DNA of 64,000 nt from Hsuehochloa calcarea (Eukaryota; Streptophyta; Magnoliopsida; Poales; Poaceae): positions 26,341,232 through 26,405,231 of the forward strand of contig CM070599.1 of assembly GCA_036346395.1 (NCBI GenBank), written 5' to 3'. A program made the translations under genes and the position numbers. The notes beneath the pieces were generated by a model. It worked only from the letters and a program-made list of their open reading frames with translations, searched no databases and was not told the DNA's origin. Positions 48,336-59,979 of the stretch are shown piece after piece (within the stretch, counting starts at the first letter, position 1; the number at the start of each line of letters is the position of its first letter).

Positions 48336-51300
48336 ATGGGGGTTCTTGGAAGGGTTGCTTGGGCATGCCTGGTGCTGCTGCTGCTGTTGCAGATCGCCGG
48401 GGCGTCGCATGTCGTCCACCGGAGCTTAGAGACGGAGGCGGCGGCTGTGGAGACCGTGCCGCCTTCCATCGTCGATTCCGAGTTGCGGACTGGGTACCAC
48501 TTCCAGCCCCCAAAGAACTGGATCAATGGTAAAGTCAAATAATCCGATTTTCTTGTTCGAGCTAGAATTAATGCAGCTTATAGGCGGACACCGCTATCTA
48601 TGGCCAAAGAAGGGACAGTATTATGTTCTTGAGACACAGTCTCACAAACCATGCATGTATGATGTCCAGACAATTTTGAGCGTGATACAGAGAAAATCAC
48701 CTGAAATTAATGGCTAAACTTGTCAACTCCAAGTTATAGGCTTATAGCCAGTGTTTTTCCTACCGGTTGCAAAAAAAAATTCAGAGGGGGCCGGTTATCG
48801 GCGAAAATCGGAAATTTCGGCTGAAATTTCCAATTTTTTTGAAATTTTCTAATTTTAAATGTACAAAAATAATCAAATTTGAACATATTTCATGCAAATT
48901 CGAATTTTTTTGAATAAATTTGACCAAACCGAAATTTCGCCACCGATTTTAATTTCTACAGGCTACCACGGGTAACACCAAATTTCGCCGGTAGCATTTT
49001 CACTGCTTATAGCTACGCTTGAGTATACTGACATCTGGGTTTTTTACCAGTAAGGCCGAAATTTTAATTTTTAATTTTGTTTCAGATTTTGATTTTTTTA
49101 AAAAAAATCAAATTCAAACAGAATTCAAGAAAAATCAAACAAACTGATTTTTTTTGAACCCGGATTGAATTCCTTAGGAGGGGGCCAGTAGAACCGAAAT
49201 CACCGATTTTCGACCGAAATTTGGAACTCGCACTGACTGGCTGCTCAAAAATTTGGGTATAGTAGAAACAAGCATGCTTTAGGGTAGCCCACAGTTAACT
49301 GATTAAGTTTGAGGGCTCTTTTTTCTTAAAGCTCGAACTTTCCTGTGTCCAGAAATTCTTGCACAATGATTCTTGCAAAGGTTTAATTAGTTCTAACTCG
49401 TGATTTTCTTATCATTTTGGTGGGCTGCTCTGCTCTCTGATCGCTGCGGCTGCGAAATTAACTTTGGAACGCCACGCCAGATCCGAACGGTACGTCGCTT
49501 TCCCGCGCTCTTTAATATCCTGTCACGCATCACTGTCCTATGATGATTTCATCTGCTAGATCCGTGTGTGCGTGCAAATCCGTTGAACAGCGACGCCATT
49601 TGTGAGGATTAAAGCACATTTAGCATACGAATGGCAGACACACTCGGACCTAGGATCCAATAACCGGTTTCTGAGAAAATTTCGTCGAATGGCCGGTAAA
49701 AAAAAATCAGTCGGTTATCGGTTTTTCAGAAAAAATCCGATTAAATTTTACTTAAATTTACTTAAAAATCAGCTAAAATTTAAAATTTAAACTTGTAAAA
49801 CCCAAAAAACCGTTCGAAATCTTGGATCCCAAACCCTACCGAAAAATCCGGTAACCGCCGGAGGTAATCGGCCGATTTTTTTCCTGACTCAGACTCCACA
49901 TGCACGGGTACCAGCCGACCTTAGGCTGGCTAGCTCTTACCATGGCGTCTTGATTAAAAAAACAAAAACATCCTCTAAAAAAAACCATTAGTTTCATAGT
50001 AGTAGTAGTATCTACATAGTACCATATCGATTTGGTGTTCTAATCATAAGTGGTAGAAATAAGTTGTAACGTGAAACACGCGAGCAATTGAACCGTAAAA
50101 TCAATTTGTAATTCAATTGTTGACTCAACTGAGACACTGAAATATTTTGATTCGGTGAAACTGAATGCGTGCAGCGCCGATGTACTACAAGGGATGGTAC
50201 CATTTCTTCTACCAGTACAACCCCAAGGGCGCCGTGTGGGGGAACATCGTCTGGGCGCACTCGGTGTCGCGCGACCTCATCAACTGGGTGGCGCTGGAGA
50301 CGGCGATCGAGCCCAGCATCAAGTCCGACAAGTACGGGTGCTGGTCGGGCTCGGCGACGATAATGCTCGACGGCACGCCGGCGATCATGTACACCGGCGT
50401 CAACCGCCCCGACATCAACTACCAGGTCCAGAACGTGGCATTCCCCAGGAACAAGTCCGACCCGCTGCTCCGGGAGTGGGACAAGCCTGGGCACAACCCT
50501 GTCATCGTGCCCGAGAACGGCGTCAACGCGACGCAGTTCCGGGACCCGACCACCGCGTGGCGCGCCGACGGCCTTTGGCGGCTGCTCATCGGCAGCGTCA
50601 CCGGGGGGTCCCGCGGGGTGGCGTACGTGTACCGGAGCCGCGACTTCCGGAGGTGGACGCGGGTGAGGCGGCCGCTGCACTCGGCGCTCACGGGCATGTG
50701 GGAGTGCCCGGATTTCTACCCGGTCACGGCGGACGGCCGGCAAAACGGGCTCGACACGTCGGTGACGGCCGGCGGCAAGCTGGTACTCAAGCACGTGCTC
50801 AAGAACAGCCTCGACCTGCGCCGGTACGACTACTACACCGTCGGCACGTACGACCGGAAGGCCGAGCGGTTCGTGCCGGACGACCCCGCCGGCGACGAGC
50901 ACCACCTGCGGTACGACTACGGCAACTTCTACGCGTCCAAGACGTTCTACGACCCAGCGAAGCGGCGCCGGATCCTGTGGGGCTGGGCCAACGAGTCCGA
51001 CACCACCGCCGACAACGTGGCCAAGGGGTGGGCTGGAATTCAGGTAGCTAGCTACGTGCATGCATGCATGCCTAGTTGAGTAGCCGTCCATCATGCTGCC
51101 ATCTTCAGATTGTCCATATCACCGTATGCTCATGTTCTTTAATTCAAATCATAAGATTTTGGAAAGCATTTTGTGCGTAATCTTGTACGATGATCTAAAT
51201 TAACTTTGTGTATGTGTGTGACATTGTTAGGCGATTCCGAGGAAGGTCTGGCTCGACCCTAGTGGGAAGCAATTGGTGCAGTGGCCAGTCGAGGAGGTGG

Positions 51301-52400
51301 AGGCGCTGAGAGGGAAGAGGCCGGTCAGTCTCAAGGACAGGGTGGTCAAGCCAGGGGAACATGTTGAGGTCACTGGGCTACAAACTGCACAGGTTAGTGT
51401 GCTTGACTCTAATGTTTCCACTTAGTTCATCTTCATCTGCATGCAACGCATACTTTCCAACTTGATTAATGCTACCTAGGTCTGCTAATGCAAGATATTT
51501 AATCAATAGACTCTTCGCTTTTCCTAAGTGTCTGGTGATGAGTTGAGAACCAACTAACCTCGTCAGTCGTCACTTCCGCGCGCAGGCTGACGTCGAGGTG
51601 AGCTTCGAGGTGCCGAGCATGGAGGGGGCGGAGGCGATCGACCCGGCGCTCGCCTACGACGCCGAGAAGCTGTGCAGCGTGCGGGGCGCGGACGTGAAGG
51701 GCGGCGTGGGCCCCTTCGGCCTGTGGGTGCTGGCCTCCGCCAAACTGGAGGAGAAAACCGCGGTGTTCTTCAGGGTGTTCAGGGCCGCGCGCAGCAGCAA
51801 GCCCGTGGTGCTCATGTGCACCGACCCCACCAAGTACGTGCGTGCGACTAATGGCATCTCCCTTGTGATAATCTCACGCGTATGTAGTGTAGCCACTGAG
51901 GTTTGAGCAGAGCAAAGAAGATCGCACTCGCACGAACGTTAAAGCACATGTGGTCGGCCATGAATCCTTTCGTGTATCTATCTATACATGAACTTTGGTT
52001 TCTTTTCCGGCACAGGTCGTCTCGCAACCCAAATTTGTACCGGCCGACCTTCGCCGGTTTTGTTGATACGGACATCACAAATGGGAAGATCTCGCTGCGA
52101 AGCCTGGTATGCTACCATGCATTCAACAAGTTCTCGTACTGTACAAGTTCACAAATTCTTATTTTGTAAATTTATTTATTTTTTCATACTCTCTCTCTCT
52201 CTCTCTCTCTCTAGATCGATCGTTCGGTTGTTGAGAGCTTTGGCGCCGGGGGCAAGACCTGCATCCTCTCAAGAGTATACCCGTCGCTCGCCATAGGCAA
52301 GAACGCTCACCTCTACGTGTTCAACAATGGCAAGGCGGACATCAAGGTGTCGCAGCTCACAGCATGGGAGATGAAGAAGCCACTCATGAACGGCGCCTAA
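48336..52400 (+). CDS. Cell-wall (acid) invertase, GH32, 7 exons
   Basis: Exons 48336-48528, 49481-49489, 50175-51043, 51231-51392, 51586-51833, 52016-52106, 52215-52400 give 585 residues in one frame. Secreted beta-fructofuranosidase that splits sucrose in the cell wall, feeding sink tissues. Residues 1-24 are a signal peptide. The 9-bp exon 2 encodes the DPN core, as in other plant invertases. Catalytic residues: Asp65 in WINDPNAP (nucleophile), Asp191 in FRDPTTAW (transition-state stabiliser), Glu244 in WECPDFYP (acid/base). Pro after WEC marks the cell-wall rather than vacuolar class. The C-terminal beta-sandwich includes PTFAGFVDTDI and VVESFGAGGKTC. The protein is very like rice CIN2/GIF1, a grain-filling gene; paralogue choice between CIN2 and CIN3 is from memory. 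Followed by a broken paralogue. Confidence 0.93.
48745..49235. repeat. Repeat-like insert in invertase intron 1
   Basis: AT-rich text with repeated CGAAATTTCGG and CCGGTTATCGG words in both orientations. Similar text occurs in intron 2 (49650-49880). Looks like copies of one mobile repeat. Family unknown. Confidence 0.45.
49650..49880. repeat. Repeat-like insert in invertase intron 2
   Basis: Contains AATAACCGGTTTCTGAGAAA, GTCGGTTATCGGTTTTTCAG and CCGGTAACCGCCGG, similar to the intron 1 insert. Probably the same repeat family. Confidence 0.45.
52190..52213 (+). repeat. (CT)n tract at the exon 7 acceptor
   Basis: About eleven CT units directly before TAG; it forms the polypyrimidine tract of the last intron of the invertase gene. 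Length variation here could affect splicing. Confidence 0.8.
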
Positions 52401-52819
52401 AATCTATGGAGGGGTTTCCTATGTGCTTGCCTTACATTCGGCGTGTTTTTTTCTCTTTCAAATGCTTCACGTTTCTGATGTAAAATTGCTTGTGCCTGGT
52501 GAATCATGCCCTAGCTTGTACGTACAATGGTTTCAGTTGCACGTTGTGTGAGTGTACTAATAGGGGTCAAAATTTGAATGCATCCATGGAATAATAAATT
52601 AAGATCCATACGTGTTCTGGATGGGCAATGGTGATAATATACGTATTGATCTTTAGTGATGGGTGCTATTATGCGCGTGACTACAATAGTCCTATTCATC
52701 CCGACTCGGTACCGAAACTCTACTTACTGATGTGCACATGGACCCACCCACCACCGTCGCGGAAAGTTTTTATGGGAGTAACTAATTGCACGTAATATTA
52801 TCCGGACTAGCCTCTGGAT
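52401..52819. other. Invertase 3' UTR and spacer
   Basis: Non-coding sequence between the intact invertase and the pseudogene. AATAAT near 52590 could serve as a polyadenylation signal. Confidence 0.5.
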
Positions 52820-53102
52820 ATACGCTGGTCGGGCTCCACCACCGTGCTGCCTAGCGGCATTCCAACCATCATATATGTACACCGGCATCGACCCCGACAA
52901 GCACTAGGGGCAAAACGTCGCCTACCAGGCCAACCTCTCCGACCCCTTCCTCCATGAGTTGAGGTCAATCCCGACTACAACCCCATCATCAACCCTGACC
53001 ACGACCAATCGACTACAACCCCATCATCAACCCTGACCACGACATCAACACCAGCACCTTCCGCGACCCCACCACCGCCTGGTATGGCCCCGACAGGCAG
53101 TG

Positions 53103-53877
53103 GATGACCCATGACTAAAATTTAAGAGGTGCTAATGGGACATTGCCACTTGCCTACGCTGTCGCATGCCAATCCGATTGTCGACGCTGCCTACTTGCCC
53201 TGTTGGCTGCCGCACTTCACACAGGCTTGTGCCATGAAGTGCTATCCAATTGTGCAATGCCTGTGCAAGCCGCCCAACATGCCCAAGTCCATGCCCGCAC
53301 GCCAGCCGCGGCGCTAGTCTCTAGGGTTCGTCATGACGGGGATTAGGGAATTGGTTAGGGATTGTAGTGGGACTCGATGCCTGGTGGGAAGAGAGTGCAG
53401 AGTCGGATGAGATATATGGGTTTGGTGGGCTTGCTCGGTTGCCTAGGACAACAACAACAAACATTTGTCTTGGCGCAACCCATACAAGGGAATTCCAACC
53501 CAAATTATTTTCTTAATTTTCTCATTCTCCCAACCCAGAGCAGCTAAGCTTTAAGCCATAGCGCCCGATGGATAGGGTGCTAGGGGTGCCCATAGTCCAG
53601 CTAGTTGTAGAGGGTGCTCCCCCCTTAGCCACCCATTGGGTCTGCCACTGCAAACAATATCCTCCTTATTCACCCTATCCTATCCGTCCACGACACTGTA
53701 GTACCGTTCCATTTTCACGCTTCCTGTATTATGCACTTCTTAAGACAAAAACCGCGAGAATATCAAAGTAGATGTACTATGTTTCGGGATCTATGCGATC
53801 TTCTTGATTACTGCTTTGCAAGCAGGAACAATGTTGACACATAGTAAGTTGTACTTTGTGCAACATGCAAGCACTAT
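53103..53877. other. Unassigned insert in the invertase pseudogene
   Basis: 775 bp that match neither the invertase nor the copia element. Short frames only. It may be another, unidentified insertion. Confidence 0.4.
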
Positions 53878-56800
53878 TGGTGATATGCCCTAGAGGTATT
53901 CATAGAGATGATTATATCATGAAGCTCTTATAAGATGTCGTTCTAAATGTATCCTTGGTCGAATGTCGCTAGTCGAAACACTAGTGACTCTATCGACCGG
54001 CATATGTATTGATTGATGGTCATATTTCACCAGTCATGAATATAGGGATATCAAATCAATAATGTGAACACATGTTAGAGAACATGGTGTTAGATTGACC
54101 CACCTTGAGACACTGCTGATATTGTTATGATTTCATGTGTCATCAGTTGGTCTCAAGCAATAATGATGTATAATCCTTAGACCTGGTATCAGTATGGTTT
54201 CCTACATGTGTAAGAGTATACTTTGGGGTTACCAAACGCTACTCCGTAACTGAGTAGTTATAAAGGGAGCTTTCAGATATACTATAAAACATGCGGAGGA
54301 ACGTGCTGGTCTGATATTGGATTTGCCCCTACTAACATAATTGGAAAGATATCCCTGGGCCCCTCGATGTGGTTGGATAAAGAAAGTGTATGGTCATGCC
54401 ACTAGTTGTCGAAGAGTTCGACCATATGAAGTTGTCCGACACTTGTTCGAGAAAGTATTGAACAGTCCATGTATGACATAATATCTCACTTGGAGTTCAA
54501 CCAGATACCATAAGGCAAAGGGAGAATACACAAGCAGGTCATTTAGTTCGATCAGATACGGACTAGTCGTATGGAGATACGAGCTAGTCATGGACTGATC
54601 GAACATAATCACTAAGTGGTCGAAACCTAGTCGTAAAGAGTTATGAATCGGTCGAGACTAAATATGATCTGGTCGTATAGAGATACGAGCTGGTCGTTAG
54701 TGATAAGGACCTGGTCGTAGATCATATTGCATTAAGGTTTGTCCGATATTATTTGTGTATATTCGGGAATCATTATGTCCTATTAGGAACCGCTAACGAC
54801 TCATAATCGGAAAATGTTTTCGAGTCACAACTGACTATGCATGAACCTAACAGGTCACACACTTAACGGGTTGGAACAAATGTGTTCGAATAGGATCTGT
54901 CATAAGCTCTATATAAGGAGATGCATGAGGCTGGTAGGAGCGACGCGAGATAGATGTGACGTAAGTTGCTCTACCGAAACCCTAGTCGCCATCTTCCTGA
55001 GAGCCCTACCGTGCAATTTAGTGCTATCACACCAGCGCACGGTGTTCCTTCCCTAGACGTGTGAATACCATAGAGGTGCTACTGCGGTTGCTGTTGCACT
55101 TGAGGATGACCCACGACCTTGGCGAGGAACTCGATTGGTTGTTGAAGGAGACGATCGCCGCCGAGGACGATCGACTACGTTGGACGATCGACTTTGATCG
55201 CTTCATCAACGCGCTCTATGTTGGATCAGGCTGCTCTAACTCTTCTTCCACTGCACTGCGCATCTGGTGGTAATGATCTATGATCTCTTGCTTGCATGAT
55301 ATTCTAGTTTATATGGTAGAATTTTGAATTGCCAGCTAGCGTAGCCTACCCATATCCCTTATGTGGTATCAGAGCCATCTTGCATAGTTTTTATCTAGAT
55401 CGGTCGTATATACTTGATATGTGGGGGTAGTAGATTGGATCTATTGCTGGTCTGACCTGGTAACCTAGATTGGTTCATATGAATGGAACGATCTAGGCAC
55501 TAGTCAATAAGATCGATCAGTTTTCGGCCTTAGTAGATGGGTTTGCGGGTGGTATGAGTCAAAAGTAACGAATGGTCTTCTGCGCTTGTTCACGAACACA
55601 TTACATGATACTCCTACCGGTCGGAATTCTATCATCGGGGTATGCAGCAGTGTGTGGTCGTATCAAGGCAATGATCAGATTGGTTTGGAATAGAGTTAAT
55701 ATGATTAATCCGATGATTTCCATGGCTCAATTACATGAATGAGATTCATGTCTTGAAAAAAAATTCCGAGAGCGCTACCCCTTCGAACCTCGCTTGCTAA
55801 CCAGCTAGAGGGATCGCCGTGCTAGGTAATCGTGACAGCGTTTTATGGTAATATGTGTTCATGTCACCCGATAGAATTGGATTCTATGCATAACTCAATT
55901 TTGCAGGGATTGATGTGAATAGTATGACCCATAGTGTATGTCATGCATGTATGAATTTTCATGGCCTGCGTGTCATGCTGTGAGATAGCCATCGAGCTAC
56001 ATATTATTGTATAATGGTTTGCGTACCGACTTGTGATGCTTGATATTATCCTATATAATTTATTACTAGCTTTTAGAAGTAATTGCTTAGTAGATGAATG
56101 CGGTCGGAGGTTTCAAGCATGATGGATCGGAGGACAGGCAACATGGTGATAGAGATCTTCATGTCAAGGGACATACTATTTCACAGTTTAATATGATTAT
56201 ATGTGAATATTTATTCATATCATGCTATTGACCATGTTTATAATTAGATGTGTTAACATGGTAAAATAGTATTACTCAAGAAAAATTAAGTAAATTTGAT
56301 GTCTTTTCAATTGCTACGACCATCACGATTTTGATCATTAATTGGTAGGTCTACCAAAGTAGGGTGCCATTAACTATCTTAATAAGATACGATTGGGTGT
56401 CGGATAACTACATGCATAGTATTAGTTTAACTTGACAAGGCAATCAAAACAGTTTTAGGCATTGGGGCATAATGTTGGTAGCTAGGGCATAGAGATATCA
56501 TCTAACAAACAAGAGTCATATATAATATGATTGGCAAGAGGTTGTCTACCTAAATCACTAAGTTTTTAGCAGTGAATCAAATCTCACTATGACTTAATGA
56601 TATATGGATCTTGAACTCACTATATTATGTTAAAGGGAAATATGGTTTAGAACATGTAGTGAGAGTATCTTTTATTGACTATTGATGATTAAATTCGATC
56701 AGGTATGGACTGGTCATATGGTGATACGACCAGGTCCAGACTAGTCGCATGGTGATACGACCAGGTTCAGACTAGTCGAATGGAGATACGAGCTGGTCAT

Positions 56801-58367
56801 TGACTAGTCGAATATAACCACCAACATGAGTATCCAATAGATCTTTCTTAAACATGGCACCTACTACTTTTTCAACACCCACCTTTAATTTGCGATCTAT
56901 TCTTGTGAAAGAAAACTTGAATGGAACAAATTCCATTGACTGGTTTCGAAATTTGAGAATTGTTCTAAAAAAAGAATATGTTCTAGAGGGCCACTATCCC
57001 GAGGAACCAAATGCTAATGCTACTCGAATTGAAAAGAATGCTTGTGAGAAGCATTGCAATGACGTAGTCGATGTGCACTATCTTATGCTTGCTACCATGA
57101 ACTCTAAGCTTCAGAAGCAATATGAGACCATAAATGCTTACAATATGATTGTGGATCTGAATGGTATGTTTCAGGACCAAGCAATGGCAGAGATGTACAA
57201 TACCACTAAGGCATTGTTTTCTTGTAGGTGTCAGAAGGTAACCCGGTCAGTCCTCATGTGATCAAGATGATTGGTCACATTGAGAGCTTGAAAAAGCTTG
57301 ATTTTTCTCCTTAGCCAAGAGTTAACTATTGATGTTATTCTCCAATCACTCCCTACGAGTTTTGAGTCAGTCATATTGAATTTTCATATGAATGGCATGG
57401 AGAAGTCAATGACCGAATTGTATAGCTTGCTTAAAGGTGCCGAAGAAAGCATCAAAAAATTATAATCATGTGATGATGGTTCAAAAGACTACTAGCTTCA
57501 AGAAGAAGGGTAAGTCATGAAAGGGAAAAGGCAAAGGAAAAACTTAAGATGAGATCGAGAGTCTCAAGGCTAAACTTAATAAGCTCAAGTGGGTTCTAAG
57601 CGACACAGAATGTTATCATTATCATGAGAATGAACATTGGAAAAGAAATTGCAAGAAAGTACTTGGCAGAAATGAAAAAGAACAAAAGAAGTAAAACTTC
57701 CAGTTCAGGTATAAATGTTATAGAAAATAATCTTGCCACTACTCCAACCAGTTCTTAGGTATTTCATGCCGGATTGGCTGCTCATATTTGTAATTTGATG
57801 CAGGGACTGATAAGGAGTAGAAGTTTAGCAAGATGAGATGTTGATCTTTGTGTAGCCAATGGAGCCAGAGTTGCTGCATTAGCTATTGACACTTTACCAT
57901 TAGCTTTACCCTTAGAATTAGTTATAGAATTAAATAATTGTTATATATTCCAGCCTTAAGTAAAAATATTATTTCTGATTCTTGTTTAGGAGCAGAAGGT
58001 TCCTGAGAGCCCTACCATGCGAGTTGGTGGTAGCACACCAGCGTACGGTGTTCCTTCCCTGGACGTGTGGATACCGTAGAGCCTCTACTACGGTTGCTGT
58101 TGTACTTGAGGACGATCCACGACCTTAGGGAGAAACTCGATTGGTTGCTGGAGGAGACGACCATCACCGAGGACGATCGACTATGCTGGACGATTGACTT
58201 CGACCGCTTCATTGACGCACTCTACGTTGGATCAGACTGCTCCAATTTTTCTTCCGCTGCATTACGTGTTTAGTGGTAACGATCTATGATCTCTTGCTGG
58301 TATGATATCCTGATTTACTTGATAATTTTTTGATTTGCAGCTAACATAGTTTACTCGTACTCTTTCA
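53878..58367 (+). mobile_element. Copia retrotransposon, internally deleted
   Basis: 5' LTR about 53878-55362 (TGGTGATATGCCCTAGAGG start), primer site TGGTATCAGAGCC at 55364-55376, a gag remnant and then the last ~370 bp of a 3' LTR (57996-58367). The two LTR ends match across CCTGAGAGCCCTACC, ACGGTGTTCCTTCCCT and GGACGATCGACTA. Integrase, reverse transcriptase and RNase H are missing. It sits within the invertase pseudogene. Confidence 0.8.
56854..57680 (+). pseudogene. Copia gag remnant
   Basis: ATG at 56854 opens a 135-codon frame with NLRSILVKENLNGTNSIDWF and VLEGHYPEEP, typical of the UBN2-type gag. Frame changes follow 57240. A zinc knuckle is decayed near 57611 (CYHYHENEHWKRNC, one Cys replaced by Tyr). 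The polyprotein ends soon after. Confidence 0.8.
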
Positions 58368-59979
58368 GCCACCGGCGGCTGGTGGTGGGCAGCAAGGACA
58401 ACATGAAGGAACTCACGGTGCTGTACCCAAGCCGGGACTTCAAGGCGTGGGTCAAGGCGCACTTACACCGTCAGCAGGTACGACCATGCGACGGACCGGC
58501 ACATCCCGGACGTCGGATTCTCCGACAACGGCTACGGCGACTTCTACGCGTCCAAGTCGTTCTACGACCCGGTGAAGCGCCGCCGTCTTCTGTGGGGCTA
58601 GGCCAACGAATCTGACACCTTCCCCGATCGACGACCGCAAGAAGGGCTGTGCTGGCATTCAGGTCAGGACCGTATGCACTTCAATTGCATATACAAACGC
58701 TACATGCCTACGTGTCAACTACTGATGCATCGTTGTTGCGTTGCTGATTTTCTCAGGCGACACCGAGGAAGGTCTTTCTGTCGCCGGACGGGAATTAAGC
58801 AGCTGATCCAGTGGCCGGTGGAGGAGATCATCGAGGCGCTGCGAGCGAAGCACGTCAATGTCAGCAACAGGATCGCCAAGAACGGCAACTACTTCGAGGT
58901 CACCGGCTTCAAGTCTCTACAGGTCGGTGCACAGCGAACAAAATAGTATAAGGTAGCTTGCATGAAGAGTACGTTTGCATGGTGCAACGCCCTGCTTGAT
59001 CGATAATGTCGTGCATGTGCACTCGGACGTAGAGGTGGCGTTCGCGATCAGGGACCTGAACATGCAGAGAGTTTCGACCCGGCGTGGCGGAACGACGCGC
59101 AGGCGCTGTGCAAGCTCGGCTCGCACGTCAAGGGCGGCGTGGGGCCGTTCGGGCTGTGGGTGCTGGTGCCTCCGGCGACTTCAAGGAGAGGACGGCCGTC
59201 TTCTTCGGGGTGTTCAAGGCCAACCACACCAAGCACGTCGTACTCACGTGCAGTGACCCTACCAGGTAACTAGCACACTACTGCCGCATCACCATCTGAG
59301 AGCCCACTTGGATATACTTGCAGCGTTCAATTTTTTCCATCACAAGTACAACATGCAATGCACCCCTCGCGTAGATAGGCAATGCACGCCTGTAAATGCA
59401 ACTTGCGAACTTGCAATATACTACATTATCTTCTCTCCTGCAAAGTGCCTGCGAGTGGGGAAAGATATGGGTGCTGGCTTGATGATGACGTGTCGCTGAT
59501 CTTTGCGATTGGGACGTGTCGATGGATACTCCCTTATCTTTGATCTGGAGCAGAATCTGTCGATGTTTGATCAGATATCACCAATTTATTTGCAATTTTC
59601 TCACCTGCAACTGCAAGCATCGATCGCTAAATGTCTTGTTCCCCACTGATCAAACAGGTCGTCATACGAGTCGATCTGCGCGCAGGCCGACCTTCGCCGG
59701 CTTCGTTAATGTCGACATCGCCAAGACGAAGAAAATTGCCCTCAGGACATTGGTACGCACATGATCAGTCTATGTTCATATATGTCACTGAACCAGCATT
59801 GTCAGTCGTAAGAACAGTACTGTAACTTCACTTTGCTGCACGTGCAGATCGACCACTCCGTGGTGGAGAGCTTCGGGGCGCGCGGCAAGACATGCATCCT
59901 GACGAGGTCGGACATCAAGGTCACCAACCTGGACGCCTGGGAGCTCAAGACCCCGAAGACGAACGCGCCGCAGCAGTAG

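Larger units (their letters stand above)
52820..59979 (+). pseudogene. Cell-wall invertase pseudogene, split by copia DNA
   Basis: Pieces: 52820-53102 (WSGSTTVLPSG... to FRDPTTAWYGPD), 58371-58662, 58757-58922, 59033-59265, 59658-59752, 59848-59979 (exon ends mostly at GT-AG sites). The reading order follows GH32. The first exons with signal peptide and WINDPN are absent. Breaks: a frameshift near 52875, TAG near 52905, a 38-bp tandem duplication, TAG at 58599 in the WGWANES block, and a frameshift near 58795. A deletion between 58465 and 58470 removes the acid/base WECPD region. The acceptor before 59033 reads AC instead of AG. A second deletion near 59905 removes the YPRKALGD-type segment. 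Text such as VVGSKDNMKELTVLY resembles CIN3-type paralogues more than the gene upstream. Not functional. Confidence 0.9.

Noticed and set aside
50012..51094. 360-codon minus-strand and 298-codon plus-frame readings over invertase exon 3
   Set aside because: They overlap a clear GH32 exon in another frame and show no family motif.
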